DNA of 64,000 bases from Basidiobolus meristosporus CBS 931.73 (GCA_002104905.1 MCFE01000296.1:1-64000); one strand, 5' to 3'. Positions 1 through 12,751 are shown, numbered from the stretch's first letter. Program-made: numbers and translations. The notes: generated by a model from the sequence alone, not told the origin.

Positions 1-1710
1 CAGGTGCAGTGATCAACTGCTAATCAATAAGGTAGAAGTGTTACTGATAGAAGGGATGATTTATTGATGAGGGATTGCTTTCCCTTAAATACTTTTCCTG
101 GTTGCCAAGTGATTACTAATGACAAGGTTCTAGAAGGTTCTAGGCATCTGTGGAATTCTTGATGACATCACTATGAGCTAAAAATATGCCAAGAATGTCC
201 TGGAAGGTTCTAAAAGGCACAGCACATCCAACATATCAGGAATCAGTAGTCTGAAACCTGTGCAACATAGAAATACCATATATGGTATTGAAATGGTGGG
301 GATGGTAACACAGACCTAGGTCATGTGTCTTGCGTACTCACGTGGGTACTTGCCATATGTAAATACATATACGGATCAAAAAACTGAATAACATATGGGA
401 TAACTAATGCTAATAACTAATCAGGGTAAACATCATATGGCAATAATACTGATAATATGGGCAAAAGAAGAATGGGATAATACTGATAAGATAAAATATG
501 GATAAGTATATCATAATGGCTATATGAATAAACTTGTCTGTGGGAGGTATGTTTACCCTACCATAGCACCACCGCAAAATTTAGCTTTGTTTCTTGTGTT
601 TTGTCTGGGCAATTGCCCAAGAACTTTGATCCTTCAGAATTTTCATATATATGAATCCCAGCTGAAAAATAAAAGAGAGCCTCTCTTTCCAGAATCTCCA
701 AACTACAATTATAAGTCTAAAGGCAATAAGACTTACCCTGTATTACTTGCACTGTTGAGTATTCTGACTTTGATTGGTACAACATCAGTAAAGAGGCTTC
801 AAAGCTCACAAGAATCAAATCTAAGCTTTAAAAGATAACTACCACTTTTCTGCTGGAAAAGTCCTCTCTAAGTGGGCCCTTTACTCTAAAGACACCCCTT
901 TAGGTTGAAGAGGAGTTTAGAATTTCTGTATTAGGAAATCTATTCTGAGAAAGGAAGTTGACTACCAAATAAGGAAAAGTCACTATGAAAGAAGATAAGC
1001 ACAATAGTTAGCAGAAGGTCAGAATATTACTATAGAAGTGAGAAACACTGCCTATAGTATATATTGAGCCTAATATTGAAGATATTAGCGAAAGTTATAT
1101 GTTCTATTAGTATATCATAGTCACAATACACTATTTCAGTATTAGCACACTGGAAGTTGTTGTAAATTGTTGATTAGCCTCTACATTGTAGAACAAGCCC
1201 AAATTAATCATAACACTACACAATAGGAATTGCCACCCTTGTATACTTTTCTCACTGGCTTTGTCATTACTAATTGCGGTGTTCCAGAAGGTTCTGGAGA
1301 TCAATATTATCTTGGTGACATTAGAATAAGCTAAGAATGTCCTAAGTAGATGCCAGAAGGTTCTAAGAGGGACAGCACATCAAACCAATCATGAAGGAGT
1401 ATTCTGACACCTGTGTAACATGCAGATACCACATAAGGGATGAGAATGGGTGGGCTGATGGCACAGTATAGTCATGTGTCATAGGTACCAGCATGGGTAC
1501 CTGCCCAATATAGAGGTACCAATATTTAGTAACTATATATATTGCATGGAATAACTAATGTAATAAAGTAAGCAGGTGAGATAGTCAGCCAGCTTATGGG
1601 ATAGAACTGAACCAATAAGACAAATGGAATAGAACTAAAATAAGGGTAGTAGAAAATATGGCAATAAGCACATATGGCAGTGGGTGTCTCTACAACCCCA
1701 CTACAACAGC
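1..1710. repeat. Pair of diverged direct repeats, possible old LTR pair
   Basis: Bases about 1-560 and about 1150-1710 are diverged copies in the same orientation. Shared landmarks, in the same order, are an 'agaaggttct' block (about 131 and 1279), 'aagaatgtcc' (about 191 and 1333), 'cacagcacat'/'gacagcacat' (about 219 and 1371), 'gtcatgtgtc' (about 322 and 1471) and 'ataactaatg' (about 400 and 1551). The spacer (about 560-1150) holds one short open frame (524-838, 104 codons) that I do not recognise. Two direct repeats around a short interior fit a decayed LTR element with most of its interior lost, or a tandem duplication. No TG...CA ends or target duplication could be fixed. Confidence 0.55.
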
Positions 1711-2055
1711 CAGGCTACAGTACTTCACTCTTTAACTTGAATGAAAATTACTGTTGTAAAGGTTTGTAATTCCACCTAAATCTTTACCCAACTTTGTCAC
1801 TTCAATTGTTACCTTCAAGTCCTAGAGAACACTGACTAAATTCTTTGTTGGGACTTACTCATAATTTTTTCACCCCAAATAATGGGTATTCAAAACATGA
1901 AAATTCTTAAGGTTGTCCAAGTAGCCCCAAACTTTGCATACATGTTTTTGAGAACTTCCTAAACATATTCTACAATTCTGTTATGCCAATATCATGTAAG
2001 AGTATAAATCTTACTTTTACATGTAATAGACTTGTTCTGTTGGATAGTGCCACAT

Positions 2056-2077
2056 AGTGCCAGATTGATCTGGCACT
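2056..2077. repeat. Perfect 10-bp palindrome near the left terminus
   Basis: AGTGCCAGAT, two bases, then ATCTGGCACT, just inside the left terminal repeat of the Harbinger-type element. The TAGTGCCA motif recurs throughout these termini and could be a transposase-binding repeat. That role is inference. Confidence 0.5.
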
Positions 2078-2654
2078 CTACAGCACTGTCTGGCACTATA
2101 ATTTCTACCATGATGCCAGTGGTATGATACATTTACTGGTAATTTTACCCAATCTTACTCATGTTGCTCAGAGTAGTGCTTTCCTTGCTTTATTTACTCT
2201 TCATAATGCTCCAGACACATTTCTCTCAGTGGATGTCTTCTCATATAAGCATACTGTGCATTAATAAGTATCTTAACTATTTTACCTATTCTGCTGTTTG
2301 TTGAAATATTGGACTATTTGGTATCATTCAGCAGCTAAAAATTTACTTAACAATTCTAGACTAGTCTTAGTCACTGTAGGACTCATTTACTGCCTTAACT
2401 TTGCCACTTTCTCCAGATAAATGATCTTATGATTATTCCCCTATAGTCAGGATCAAATTAGCACTATTACCAAACATTATGTACTAACCCTGAAACTGTT
2501 ACAGAATGCTCCTGAATATTGAGAAACCCTCCCTACTTAGTGTTACAGTTGTATTACTTCTACAAAGGTATAAATACTGAGCTTCTTTATGAATAAATAA
2601 CTGTTCAACTATTATCACTATTTCTTGATAAGTTCCTTATATCCAAATCACTTC

Positions 2655-3452
2655 TTAAATTGCAACACTGTTTTCACCTACATATGACTTTCCTCTGTAT
2701 TTACCTGCTAATATGCTGAATCTCTTCAGATATCCAAATGTGTGCTCTACACTCACTCTGAAATGATTAAATATCTGATTGCAGAGCTTCTGCTTCCTGC
2801 TAAGCACACCATTCCTTGGCTTCCTATAAGCTGTAATACATCCTAATCTGTGACAATCCTCTCCTATATAGGCTAAGCCTCCCATACATTTCTCCCCTCT
2901 ACTGAATTCAGGATGATTCTCTACCCAGAGTGCTTTGTCATGCCTACTTCCAGCAAATGGCCCACTAAACCAGATGATGCTACCCTCAATGTCAGACAGT
3001 GCTTGAAACTTCACACAGTGGGCCTTGTACTTACCAGAATAAAAGTGCCTCTGCCCTCTAGAAGGTCTGTTAATCCTCACTGGGAAGGTATTCAAAATAC
3101 TCCTGATATGGAACCGGTTGCTGAACACTCTGGGATATGGAAGTCTATTGGAGCTTCTGGACCCAGTATCCCAAGCTTGCTCTAAGTCATTCATACACTC
3201 TGCATGGTGGTTCTTCATTGCTGTCAGCTGGGAATGAAAGCTTCTAGGACTTTCATTGCCATGGATGGTGGGATGAAACCTTGTAGGGCAATAGTTCTTG
3301 TGATAGCAGAGAAGCTTAACAAGAGATCTTCTTGTGTAGATTGGTGTAGATGGTCCACTGTACTTGGAATGGATCTCCTCTAGTGTGTCAATAGGAAATC
3401 CAGTAGTAGTGATGGGATTGATGAGAAATGACCATACAGATGAGTAAGTCAT
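2655..3452 (-). pseudogene. PIF/Harbinger-like transposase (DDE_Tnp_4) relic
   Basis: The 265-residue open frame matches the nuclease domain of Harbinger-type transposases, which cut and paste DNA through a DDE active site. Visible landmarks are the block HFYSGKYKAHCVKFQ, then GPFAGSRHDKAL with the second acidic residue, and near the C-terminus VEHTFGYLKRFSIL, which holds the third acidic position of the triad. The expected first Asp, normally in a DxTxxxI context before the RP motif, reads NTFPVRINRP, so that catalytic residue appears lost. No complete N-terminal helix-turn-helix is visible. It lies 0.6 kb inside the left terminus of the 2028-6475 element and is probably its own transposase, now inactive. 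Confidence 0.75.
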
Positions 3453-4039
3453 ATTAAAATTGGTAGATGATTGTATGGCACAGTTTGAATTGATTTAGCA
3501 TGATATGCGTTATTTATCTGATTTTCCATTCATTATGATTAAGTCTCCATTAGTTGCCATGTATCACATCATTATGTTGTAAAATCACCTGCAAACAATG
3601 CCTTGGTACTTTTATTGATGCTATACTCATAGGTCTATAATCAAATAGGAAATCTGCAATTGATGTGATCTGATACGTGTCAACGCAATCCAAGATGCAT
3701 CATGCATAACATATGGAAAATTCAACATTCACATTATTTTTGATATATACTTCATATAAGACCAGGTTGATGCCAATATACTGCTGTACAAGTATCCAAA
3801 TCTGTTGCTATGGTCCCCATACCAAGTCTCAACTCATCTTTAGTACAACCCAAACAAAACCCATCCCCCAGCTCACCAGTGTGGTCCAGACCGGAAAAGT
3901 CAATGTTGGATCCATTCAAGTTCTTGCCAAATGATTTTGGTATGGCCCAAGTGTCTATGATGAGCCTTCATACAGATATTTGGGCACTACACATTAATCT
4001 TGCAGAATCAGATACCTCAGAGAGTTGACAAAGATGGAA

Positions 4040-5056
4040 GAATTAGAATAGAAAGCTGTGGCATGAGTTCTACAACAAGATGCCAGCCAATGTATATAAC
4101 AAGATATATAACAAGACAAGTATTGAAATCAAGAATGAGCTGAGAGTGAGGGGATTTGATGAGAAAGCCGCATGGGAACAGTTTGCACGCAATTTGCACA
4201 GTACAGGCCAGACACGTCCGTTTGTGCCTCATCTTTGGGAACCAAAGATATTTTGAATGAGTTTTTGCCTCAAATGACTAATGTACTACGTGATATATTA
4301 GTAGAGCCAAGTGGCTTCTGAGAGCAATATACACAGGACTCATCCAGGCAACAGCTCCAAAGTATCAGACAGAGAGCAAGTGAACCCCTTGAGGAATCAG
4401 AGGGTCAGCTTCAGGAGGAAGAATATAGACCGCAAGCAACATTGTCCAGATCACAACAGCACGCCTTGCTGGATTCCTTACCATCTCTTGCAACCACAGC
4501 ACGCCAGCGCACATCAGTCCAGACTATGCCAACACCCTTTACCATAATTCCCCGCATTGAGTCAACGCACAACAGGTCAACGCGTGCGCTTTGGAGCAAA
4601 ACTACCAGAACTTGCCAAACTGCTCATTTAGACACAAGTCCATTGGAGCGGACCAAGTCATGTCAACATGCAGCATCACATCAAACTCAGCCAAGGGCCA
4701 TCTCAATGCATCAAGTTGCACCTGCGCGTGCCTTTTTGCCTGACCATCAGCAAGTTACTTCTGGTGAACTGACTGATGATGACCAACATGAGGTGCCTCA
4801 ACCACCAGAGCTCTTGGCAAGTAAAAGAACACGTCAGCGCGTGGCACTCCAGGCCAGTTCAGTTGGTTCAGTTGGAGCAATTCAGCGTGGCCAAGCTGCA
4901 GCAATGCACTCATCAACTAGGAGGCAAAATACTGACTACAAATACACAAGTAGCCAAGATGATAGTCAGCCAGGAAGTAGTATAGGTATGCAAAGTGAGT
5001 CACTACCAAATGCTTCAGTAATAATCCCTGTGAGAAAAAAACCCAGGAGAAGATGA
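4040..5056 (+). pseudogene. Second reading frame of the Harbinger-type element, unknown family
   Basis: The open part (4442-5056, 204 codons) continues an upstream frame that is broken by a stop at about 4319 and a shift near 4250. The upstream part reads WHEFYNKMPANVYNK and then GFDEKAAWEQFARNL. The product is polar and rich in Ser, Gln and Thr, and ends in a basic cluster (IIPVRKKPRRR) like a nuclear localisation signal. The same C-terminus is preserved in the copy at about 15083-15185. Harbinger elements normally encode a second DNA-binding protein. That fits the position, but I do not see a clear Myb/SANT fold, so the function is unassigned. Confidence 0.4.
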
Positions 5057-5739
5057 TGCAATTGCTTTGAATTGCTATTATTTGTAAAGATCCTGTCATC
5101 CCATTTTTTTTACAATCCAAATCAAGCCATTGCAAATCAGTGATCATCAAATTTTTGATATAAGTAATATCAAGGTTGTCCCACATTTGAGACAGAACCC
5201 CTTTAAATAAACACCCTGCATATATATACATCATCTGCAATACCAGTGCAGCTATTGGATCTGTTTTGCACCTACCTAATTGCTTGCATGCTAGCTATGA
5301 CACCTTGTCCAATCACTAAGATCAGGGATCTATTTGCTCAATGGGCAAGATGGGATATTTGATGACAAATCAGGTAGCTTGTTTAGTAGTCAATGTGCCA
5401 ATTGGGGGCTGCCAGCTTCAGGATACTTTTGGACCAATTAATCTCTGAGATACCATCCAATTGGAGTGATGGTAACCAAAATGGTAAGTATCAGGGTAGC
5501 TTACAGTGTGATACACATTTATTTCCATATACATTTAAGAAACCTATCCAAATACCGCATTTTACCTGCCATAATAGCGGTATCAGATTGCGCATGAGAT
5601 GCAAACATTACAAGTTGGTGCAATCATCCATGCCATCCTCATTGTGTCAGATTGTGCCATATTGTGTGAGATTGTTCCATATGGTCCAAAATTGTCCAAG
5701 AACAATCCTGCCTTCTGGTAGCTATAATATTGCGCCCAA

Positions 5740-6475
5740 TTGTTCTTTTCAACCGTGGATAGTGCCACATTGAGCCATGAGTGCCAGTTGAAGCCATAGT
5801 GTACCAGGGAGGCCAAGTGAGACTATACTTGGCCACAGAGTGTGAAACAAGGCTCTGCATCTTCATGCAAAGCAGCCCCTGTGTTTCACTCATTCTACTG
5901 GAGAGAATCTATTTTTGACCTTTTTTTTTAGATCAATGTTGTGCATGAAGTGTAAGAGCCCCAAAGAACAGAAGACATGTACCTGGTACTCAATACCCAC
6001 GGCACTCTGAATCTAGCTCCTGTAGCTTGTATCACGTCACAAAAATGAATGGCACTATGTTGGTCCACTGGTACTATCTGGCACTATATTCAAATATTAG
6101 CCCTGAAGTAAGACCTATACAAAGCACTTATATTGCCAGATAGTACCAGTGGACCAAGATAGTGCCATTCATTTTTGTTACATGATACAAGCTACAGGAG
6201 CTAGATTCAGAGTGCCATGGGTATTGGGTATTAGATGCGTGTCTTATGTCCTTCTGTGCTCTTACACATCCTGTACAACATTGAAACAAAAAAAAAGGTC
6301 AAAAAATGGATTTTCTCCAACACAATGGGTGAAACACAGGGGCTACTTTGCATGAAGATGCAGAGCTATGTTTCATACTCTGTGACCAAGTTTAGGTCTG
6401 CTATGTCTCTCCAGCATGCAGTGACACTATTTGGCACTCATGGCTCATTGTGGCACTATCCAATGGAACAAGTCT
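5740..6475. mobile_element. Second copy of the fold-back MITE
   Basis: Two inverted arms meet around a short centre at about 6090-6135. The left arm begins near 5757 with GTGGATAGTGCCAC. The right arm ends with CAAGTCT at 6475. The copy aligns over its length with the MITE at 17499-18232, including the conserved centre TATTAGCCCT. Its outermost left 15-20 bp differ from the canonical terminus, so the left end is truncated or fused to the neighbouring sequence. Confidence 0.65.
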
Positions 6476-6496
6476 ATTAAGTGAATACTACATAAT

Positions 6497-6845
6497 TGCT
6501 GGAATTATTTAGTTGTCACCTAAATATTTATACTAACTTAGTCTCATAGATCTTAACATCTGATTAGCATTCTATCCTGACCAAACTTCTTGTTGGAAGT
6601 TAATTGGAATAGTTCCATCAAATGATTGGGTACCCCAATTATGAACTTTCTCAAAGTTGTCCAAAGGCCCCCAAACTTTGCACACATATTTTTGGGATCT
6701 TCTTTAACAAACTCTACATGTTTGTTTGCTTTACCTTATGAAGAGTATAAGTACTATACTTTTGATCAATAAATCTAAAAGTAAATAACATGTATATTCT
6801 GTAGTTCTCCACATCACTTATTATACTCTTCAGAATAGTGCAACA
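6497..6845 (+). repeat. 5' LTR of the 6.5-15.0 kb copia element
   Basis: 349 bp ending CAACA. It is the same family as the LTR at 14699-15029, sharing the stretches GACACC/GTCACC-TAAATATT, TGGGATC and CTCTACATGTTTGTTTGC or close variants. The start TGCTG is a mutated TGTTG. Confidence 0.7.
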
Positions 6846-6863
6846 GGTTATGTGCCCCAAGCT
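6846..6863 (+). other. Primer-binding site matching the iMet tRNA anticodon arm
   Basis: GGTTATGTGCCCCAAGCT directly follows the 5' LTR. Its complement resembles the initiator-tRNA anticodon stem-loop (loop CUCAUAA) with one mismatch. Equivalent sites are at 18303-18320 and 26944-26961. Confidence 0.55.
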
Positions 6864-7380
6864 TGCTGTCTTCTTTGTGTATACTTGGCCTTGTATCTTT
6901 TTCTGTTAGTCTGGAAAAAGACTTTCTGCACTATTGTACTGCTAAAGTTAAAGATGACTACTGCCACTAAAAGGATTATGTCCATGAGGATATTGCTGTG
7001 GATTAGTAGGCCATGCCTTCAAAAGACTCATTCAGTAACTACTCAAGCTAGTTATGAAGGAAAATCTACAAAGCTGGCATGTAAATATGTCAAGAAATAT
7101 TTTATGTTGGTATTCTACCACTACTGAAGAAAATTTTGTAATTGCAGCAATTGAGGGTCCAGATCCACAATGAAATATATTGCTATATATATTTATATGA
7201 TCTCATTTGACTGCCAGACAAGCTTTTGGATAGGATAGTATCCTGAATTGCAAGAAAAAAATAGAATGTAATGGAATGATTAACTACCTAGTAATAGAAG
7301 AGAGTTCATAAGCAAGCACCCTCAATTTTTAGGATCCTATTAATATACAACACATATTCATCCAGCTCAAGTACAGATTT

Positions 7381-7845
7381 GTGCCACACAATCCATTGGA
7401 AGATGATATAACTGTATCAAGTGTGTTGATACTAAAACTAATATACCAGAAGCTAAATATGGAGCTGTTAGATATGCAATCACTCTGTTTAAGTCTTAAA
7501 ATAGTGGGCAAAGGTATTACACAAATTGAGCAAAATCAACTCAAGGAAATTCTGCAGCCAGCCAAAAGAGTGAAGCAAATGATTGCATGCCTGATTGGAG
7601 TATACAACCAAGCAATAGTTGTCCAGCATATGACTAAGAGCTACTTAAAAAATAACTTAGAACTTTATACTTGTTATATATATATAAATATCACTTATAG
7701 CAGTGGGAGAAAATATTTGGTGACATTTGAATCCATAGATCAGATACCCTATGAAAAACATTTTGGTCCCACAGGTGGATCCAATCCAGATCAGCCATCA
7801 GGGTCCCATTTAGAGACTGTCATAATACCAGCAGCTTGGAGTTAG
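7381..7845 (+). other. Unrecognised 154-codon open frame inside the copia unit
   Basis: This open frame of 154 codons lies between the 5' LTR and the transposase relic. It has no motif I recognise. It contains a polar helical stretch (about residues 45-80) and ends in a Gly/Ser/Pro-rich tail. It may be what remains of gag or of the inserted transposon. It could also be chance in AT-rich sequence. Confidence 0.25.
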
Positions 7846-8525
7846 TGACCCTCCTAACAATCTCATGATGGGATCACAATAGTGTTTTGCTAATTTACAA
7901 CAAAATAAAGAGCTCAACTTTACAATATTTTGTTGGTGCTGTGACAATATTTGCATGGTATTGTTGCTGTCTTTTAGCACTCTACAACTATTTTAAGTGG
8001 ATCCAGTAGGCCAGGACATCCAATTGCCCTATATGGCAAGAAACTTGACAGTATTTTGATGGCCTCACAGCAAGATTCTGATGTCATTATATTGGCAGTA
8101 TGACAGCCTACTGCTGGTTCTGTATAATGCTACCATACCAATTTACCAAATGGTATTTCCTTTTTCTACCTCCCCTTGTGCAATTCATGCATTCCAGTGT
8201 AGAATCACCCCTCTTAATTTGCTTACCACAACTACCTAGGGTATTCCACATATAGTTCAAATCAATCAATTGCCACTTCTACCATGAATCCCTCCTGAGC
8301 ATCTGCAAAGAACTTCTTGGTATTTAGCCAATATATTCCTTCTCCCTCCTGGATTCTAGTTCCCCTTATAGGTGCTCTCTAGCTTTTGTTTGTGTGAATT
8401 ACTATTGAGTGGTGTAGAAGTTGGCTTGGGACCATGAGAAATCTGACATATTGTGGTAGAGTTTTTCTGATAAAAATTAGTTGCTTGTTGTACCCAACCC
8501 AACTTTGCTTTACTTAACTGATTAC

Positions 8526-10585
8526 CTACACATTGGGGCTGCTTAGCTTCTTAATGCCATAGACATAGGTGTCTGCATGTGCACATATCTCCTCTGTGTT
8601 TTCCAGCTCTTTCTGGCTGTACTCCATGTGCCAACTCAATACATCCATGATGGACTTGAAGATAATATTCTTGACAAGATTGGGATATGGTAGTACCTGT
8701 GACTTGACTTGTCTTCCTATCTCCCCACACATCCAGTCTATATGAGACTCCCAAAGGATGAAGCAAGGCCCAATATTCTCCACACACTGTGCAAGATGGA
8801 GTAGAGAATGGATACAGTAGTGGCAGAGATCTACAGGTTCAGCTTTATGTTTGTAAAATAGCTGCTCATATCCTGTTGCAAACTCCTCTCACAGCAGCTG
8901 TTGATGCATCAAGTTGGCATTGGTGATCCACTTCTGGATAAATATTCCTGCAATGTCCACATATGACTCCCAATGCTTCCAATGTACTCTTGGTAGGAAT
9001 GACATCAGAACACCACTTGAAGCAATACATATCCAGTTCATCCAGTCTTTACATTTGTATTGTTGCATATGTGTATGAATATTAATTGGAGCCCATAAGA
9101 AGTACATAGGGTTGAAGATACTCTGTAATATCTTGTCAATTTTCTCAAATTTCTCTGGTATCTTGATGGGCCCACTTAGCTTGGAATGCTCCATGTACAA
9201 CTTGGTCATCAGCATAGAGATATTGCTGAAAAGCAAATGCATTGCTCCCAGTGAAAAGCTTTTGCTCCAACAGATACCCTCTATCTTATGTATCTCCAGC
9301 TGCAGATTGAATCCATATTCTGGCCAATAGCCTATAGCTTGCCAACTTTGCTGCAATTGCATGCTGACTTCTGTTGTTCACTCTGTGAAAGAGAATGTTC
9401 TTTGTGCTGGTGATTGGGTAATAATAATGTGTGTGAGTTATGGAGTAAATCTTCTGGATCTTACACATTTGACAGCATACTGTCCATTGTGCCCAGAAAA
9501 CCCTGCTATCTTGATGATGGCTGTGGTATTTCCAATGCAGATAATAATATGTGCTTTTACATGACAGCCATTTACTGCTATCCTGCTGGAAAGCATACAA
9601 AATTTGTCTGGCAATGGATACAGGTAGCTATCCAGGTTGGATGGTGATATAGGCACAGATACCAGTGAGACTACCATCAGATTATTGATCTGATACTGTA
9701 AGATGAGTGGCAGAATTAGATTGATGAGAACCAGTGGCCAGCAGGATTTGTAGGCAGAGTACTTGTTTAATGAGAATCCATCAAGTGCCAAAGCAAATGC
9801 ATGGTCATACATACCTTAAAAGTAGCCCTTGCTTCTTAGCTGTCTGTAATGCTTGCCATCAAATATATTGGGTGTGTTTGCACTTGATTGATACTAAGTG
9901 CAGTACTGTATAGCTTTGTAATATTTATTGGACTGCATCAGCTTCCTCAGATGGGGTATGACCGGAATATATCTGGAGTGTGAACATTGTTTTCTCTCAA
10001 TGGTGGTGGATTCCTGACAATTTGGACATGTTGGAATGGTAGCATTTTTAGATGTGAATGCCATGCAACTGCTAACACATGTTGGAATCAGGACAGTCTC
10101 TGAACTATATGTTGCCAGCTACATGATGGTTGTCCACTTGTACCATCTACATGGTAAGTTGCATGCAGGTATGACTTTGGCAAGAAGTAGTAATAAATCC
10201 TCAAAGTCCCATTACTAATATTAGTCAAAATATGCCACTTCTCTAGCCACAACATTACATCATTCACCAGTAGATGGATTACTAGGCTCACTTGGCTCCA
10301 TAGAGTATCCTTGGCATTTGTTTCAATGGGTGTTGTCTCATTGCATATAGAGAATTGACCAGGCTCATGCGTGGTACTGTTGTAAGGGGAGATTGGCTTA
10401 AGATCCATCAGTGAGCCTCCTTGGTCAGAGCTATCACTCTGCATGCCATATTCAGAAGGCTGAGGAGAGCCTAAGGGCATCCCAAGCTCACCTGACTCAG
10501 TTTGCACAAGGCAACAAAGACAGCAAGGTACCAATATAGAAGTATTGACTGGCCAGCAAGATAATGTTGGTGCAGTAGTGACCAA
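8526..10585 (-). pseudogene. TNP2-type (Plavaka/CACTA) transposase, frameshifted
   Basis: Three minus-strand frames read in order as one Transposase family tnp2 protein. A zinc ribbon CPNCQ (about 10030) is followed by RYIPVIPHLRKL, then FDGKHYRQL (about 9860), ALALDGF (about 9790), an aliphatic segment YKSCWPLVLINLILP, DLDSYLYPL, and AGFSGHNGQYAVKC (about 9500). The C-terminal part (8526-8790) has ENIGPCFILWESHIDWMCG, matching the AGPVW-YW-ERxCG block typical of Plavaka-type proteins. At least three stops or frameshifts break it. It sits inside the 6497-15029 copia unit and is transcribed against it, as expected of a separate insertion. Confidence 0.75.
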
Positions 10586-10942
10586 TGAATGGTCAAATAT
10601 GACTTGGGTGGCTAAACACTGGCCGTGATCCTTTTAATACTTCCAATGCTGTCTGTGTGCTTCATGGCTGAGAGGCTTGCCACATTAGCCACATGGTCTC
10701 TTTTCTCTTCTCTTATGGCATTGATTCAAAGTAGTCTTGTCCATGGGGCAAACAGTTTGACCTTCAATAACATAATGCTATTATATATTTTTTTGGGCAA
10801 TACTCATGTGAACTTAAGACAGCCTTGTATTTGAGACATTGTACCTACATGAATGTAAGATTCAATGATGACCTGCCATAGTAAGCATTATAAATAAAGT
10901 TGTGTCACCACATACACATGTATATATAACACTATATCCCCT

Positions 10943-12751
10943 TTGGTTAGACTCACTTCCATAAACATGCTGCCAAAAAATAAAGCCAAGTTGTCTGGTT
11001 CTCAACCAAACCTCACTGCTGATGGCAACAGAAGAACAGTTGGACAACAGCTTGCTTTGACATTCAGTGCAACAAGCGCAGCTATGTCCAAAAAAAGCCC
11101 TGTGGACAGTGTGCCCATTGAAGGTAATAATGTGGACTCCTCAGGCACTCAGTCAAGTAGGCAATTGAGAACCTCTGCAGAGCCACAAGCTGATTGTTAT
11201 GCTCAGGCCAATGGGAATGTAGCAAGCACAGTACCTTCAGTTGAAGATCAGCAAGTGGCCATGACAACATCACCACCACCCTTATTAGCAAGCATGTTGT
11301 CAGCTGATACCAAAGCATAAATGAAGCAATTTGGTGCAATGGCTGATTGGATAGATGCAATGGCCCAGAGAAGTCAGGAAATAGCCCAGAAACAGGATGA
11401 GCAGATAATACACATAGAGCAATCAATATTCCAGGTAGAGAAAGCAGTATCTTTGCTGCAAAGAAGGAACTCATGTAGCTCATTGTCACAGCCAAGAATT
11501 GAGAAAAAGCCCGCAGAAAAACCTATCACAGCATGGGAGGGAGGCAATGTGGTGTTTACACCAAAGACTAAAACAAAAGACATTGAAGATCTGTGCAGCC
11601 ATTGAGTGCAATAATGCAGAGTGGGCTAATATACAAGACGCAGTCAGAAGTCTAGCATGCCATCATCTTAAGGCTGGCATACCATGGGACCATCATGAAC
11701 TCAAGGCCAAGCAGAATGCACTTGACTTGTTCCATGAGCATTATCCTGGATTCAAACAGGCAAAGATTTTGGGCCAGCATTGGTATGCTAAGAAAGTATC
11801 TTAAGAATGGCAGAAACTATCCAACTCAGAAGAACAAAAGTGCCATGGCTAAAAACCAGTGGCTTCCTCAATAGCCCATTGCAAGCAGGGCCAAAAGCTC
11901 CATACAAGCATCAAAGAGACATCAGGTACCTGGAAGAGTGCCAAATATGGACAAGCAGGCAGACACAGATGCACCAGCAAAATACTTATCAAGGAAAAAG
12001 CATAGTACCACTGAAGAAGCACCCAGTCAAAGTAGCAATGAAGGAGCTGGCAGTGATAAAGACCAGCAGCTTCTACAGGAGCCCATCACAACTACAGTTG
12101 AGAGCTCAAAACAAGTGGAAAAGAAACATCAGGTTGCCAGAAGAGTGCCAGCAAGGGACAAGAAGGCTAAAACAGATTTGTCAGAGCAGAATTTATCCTG
12201 GAGAAAAAATAGTTCTATACAAGAAGCACTCAGACAAAGTAGCAGTGGAAGACCTGGCAGTGATAAAGGAAAAGGTAAAAGGAGAAATGTCTACCCAAGC
12301 CTGAGACAGGGAGGCATCAAAAACACTGCAGTTCTTGCCAATTAATGCTGCAAGCCAGGAACAGACTGAGTCCCATCATAGACAAGAATTATCAGCAAGA
12401 AAATGGCTGCTTTCACAAGAGTTGGAAGTACTACCAGTTGAGCAACACTCCAGCAAGGTAGATGAGTATGCTGAAAAAGGCAACTTGTCTACCACAGCCT
12501 CCACAACCTTCATTGTTGACAGAGTGGAGTTCCCACTGACAGACAAGGCTACAACATTAAGAGCTCAAAAGACTTTCACAATGCCTTCAGTGGAATTTTG
12601 GAGCATTAAAAGGTACATCAAGAGGTTGCAGCACTTTTTCAAGAGCAGTGCTCAAGAAAATGCACTGGAATATTGCAAGGATTTATTGCAAAGACTGGCA
12701 GATGAGGAGCTAGACCTTGCAGTGCCAGCTGAAGACCAGGATGTGTGGTAA
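10943..12751 (+). pseudogene. Chain of ORFs divergent from the TNP2 gene, unknown
   Basis: Consecutive open frames at 10943-11320, 11321-11605, 11499-11804, 11807-12304 and 12335-12751 probably represent one broken gene. The first two are in the same frame and separated only by a TAA. The product is Ser/Gln/Lys-rich, with a coiled-coil-like segment (around 11380-11460) and repeated Lys/Gln-rich units around 11990-12290. A segment ending WYAKKVS-stop-EWQKLSN is faintly HMG-box-like. The chain starts about 360 bp from the TNP2 relic and points away from it, so it may be the second gene of that transposon. No domain is firm. Confidence 0.35.

Larger units (their letters stand above)
2028..6475. 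mobile_element. PIF/Harbinger-type DNA transposon, 4.4 kb, decayed
   Basis: Both ends carry the same terminal inverted repeat, consensus AGACTTGTTCYRTTGGATAG and several bases more. The outer junctions sit inside an LTR that can be rejoined across the element. The flanking 3 bp are aat on the left and att on the right, an imperfect copy of the ATT duplication seen at the related MITE at 17499. Inside are a DDE_Tnp_4 transposase relic on minus (2655-3452) and a second unrecognised reading frame on plus (about 4040-5056). The last 735 bp (about 5740-6475) are a second copy of that fold-back MITE, so the right end may instead be a MITE inserted at the element's edge. Confidence 0.6.

Noticed and set aside
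10088-10240. Plus-strand open frame opposite the TNP2 gene
   Set aside because: Antisense shadow. The minus strand carries the zinc ribbon and the rest of the transposase.
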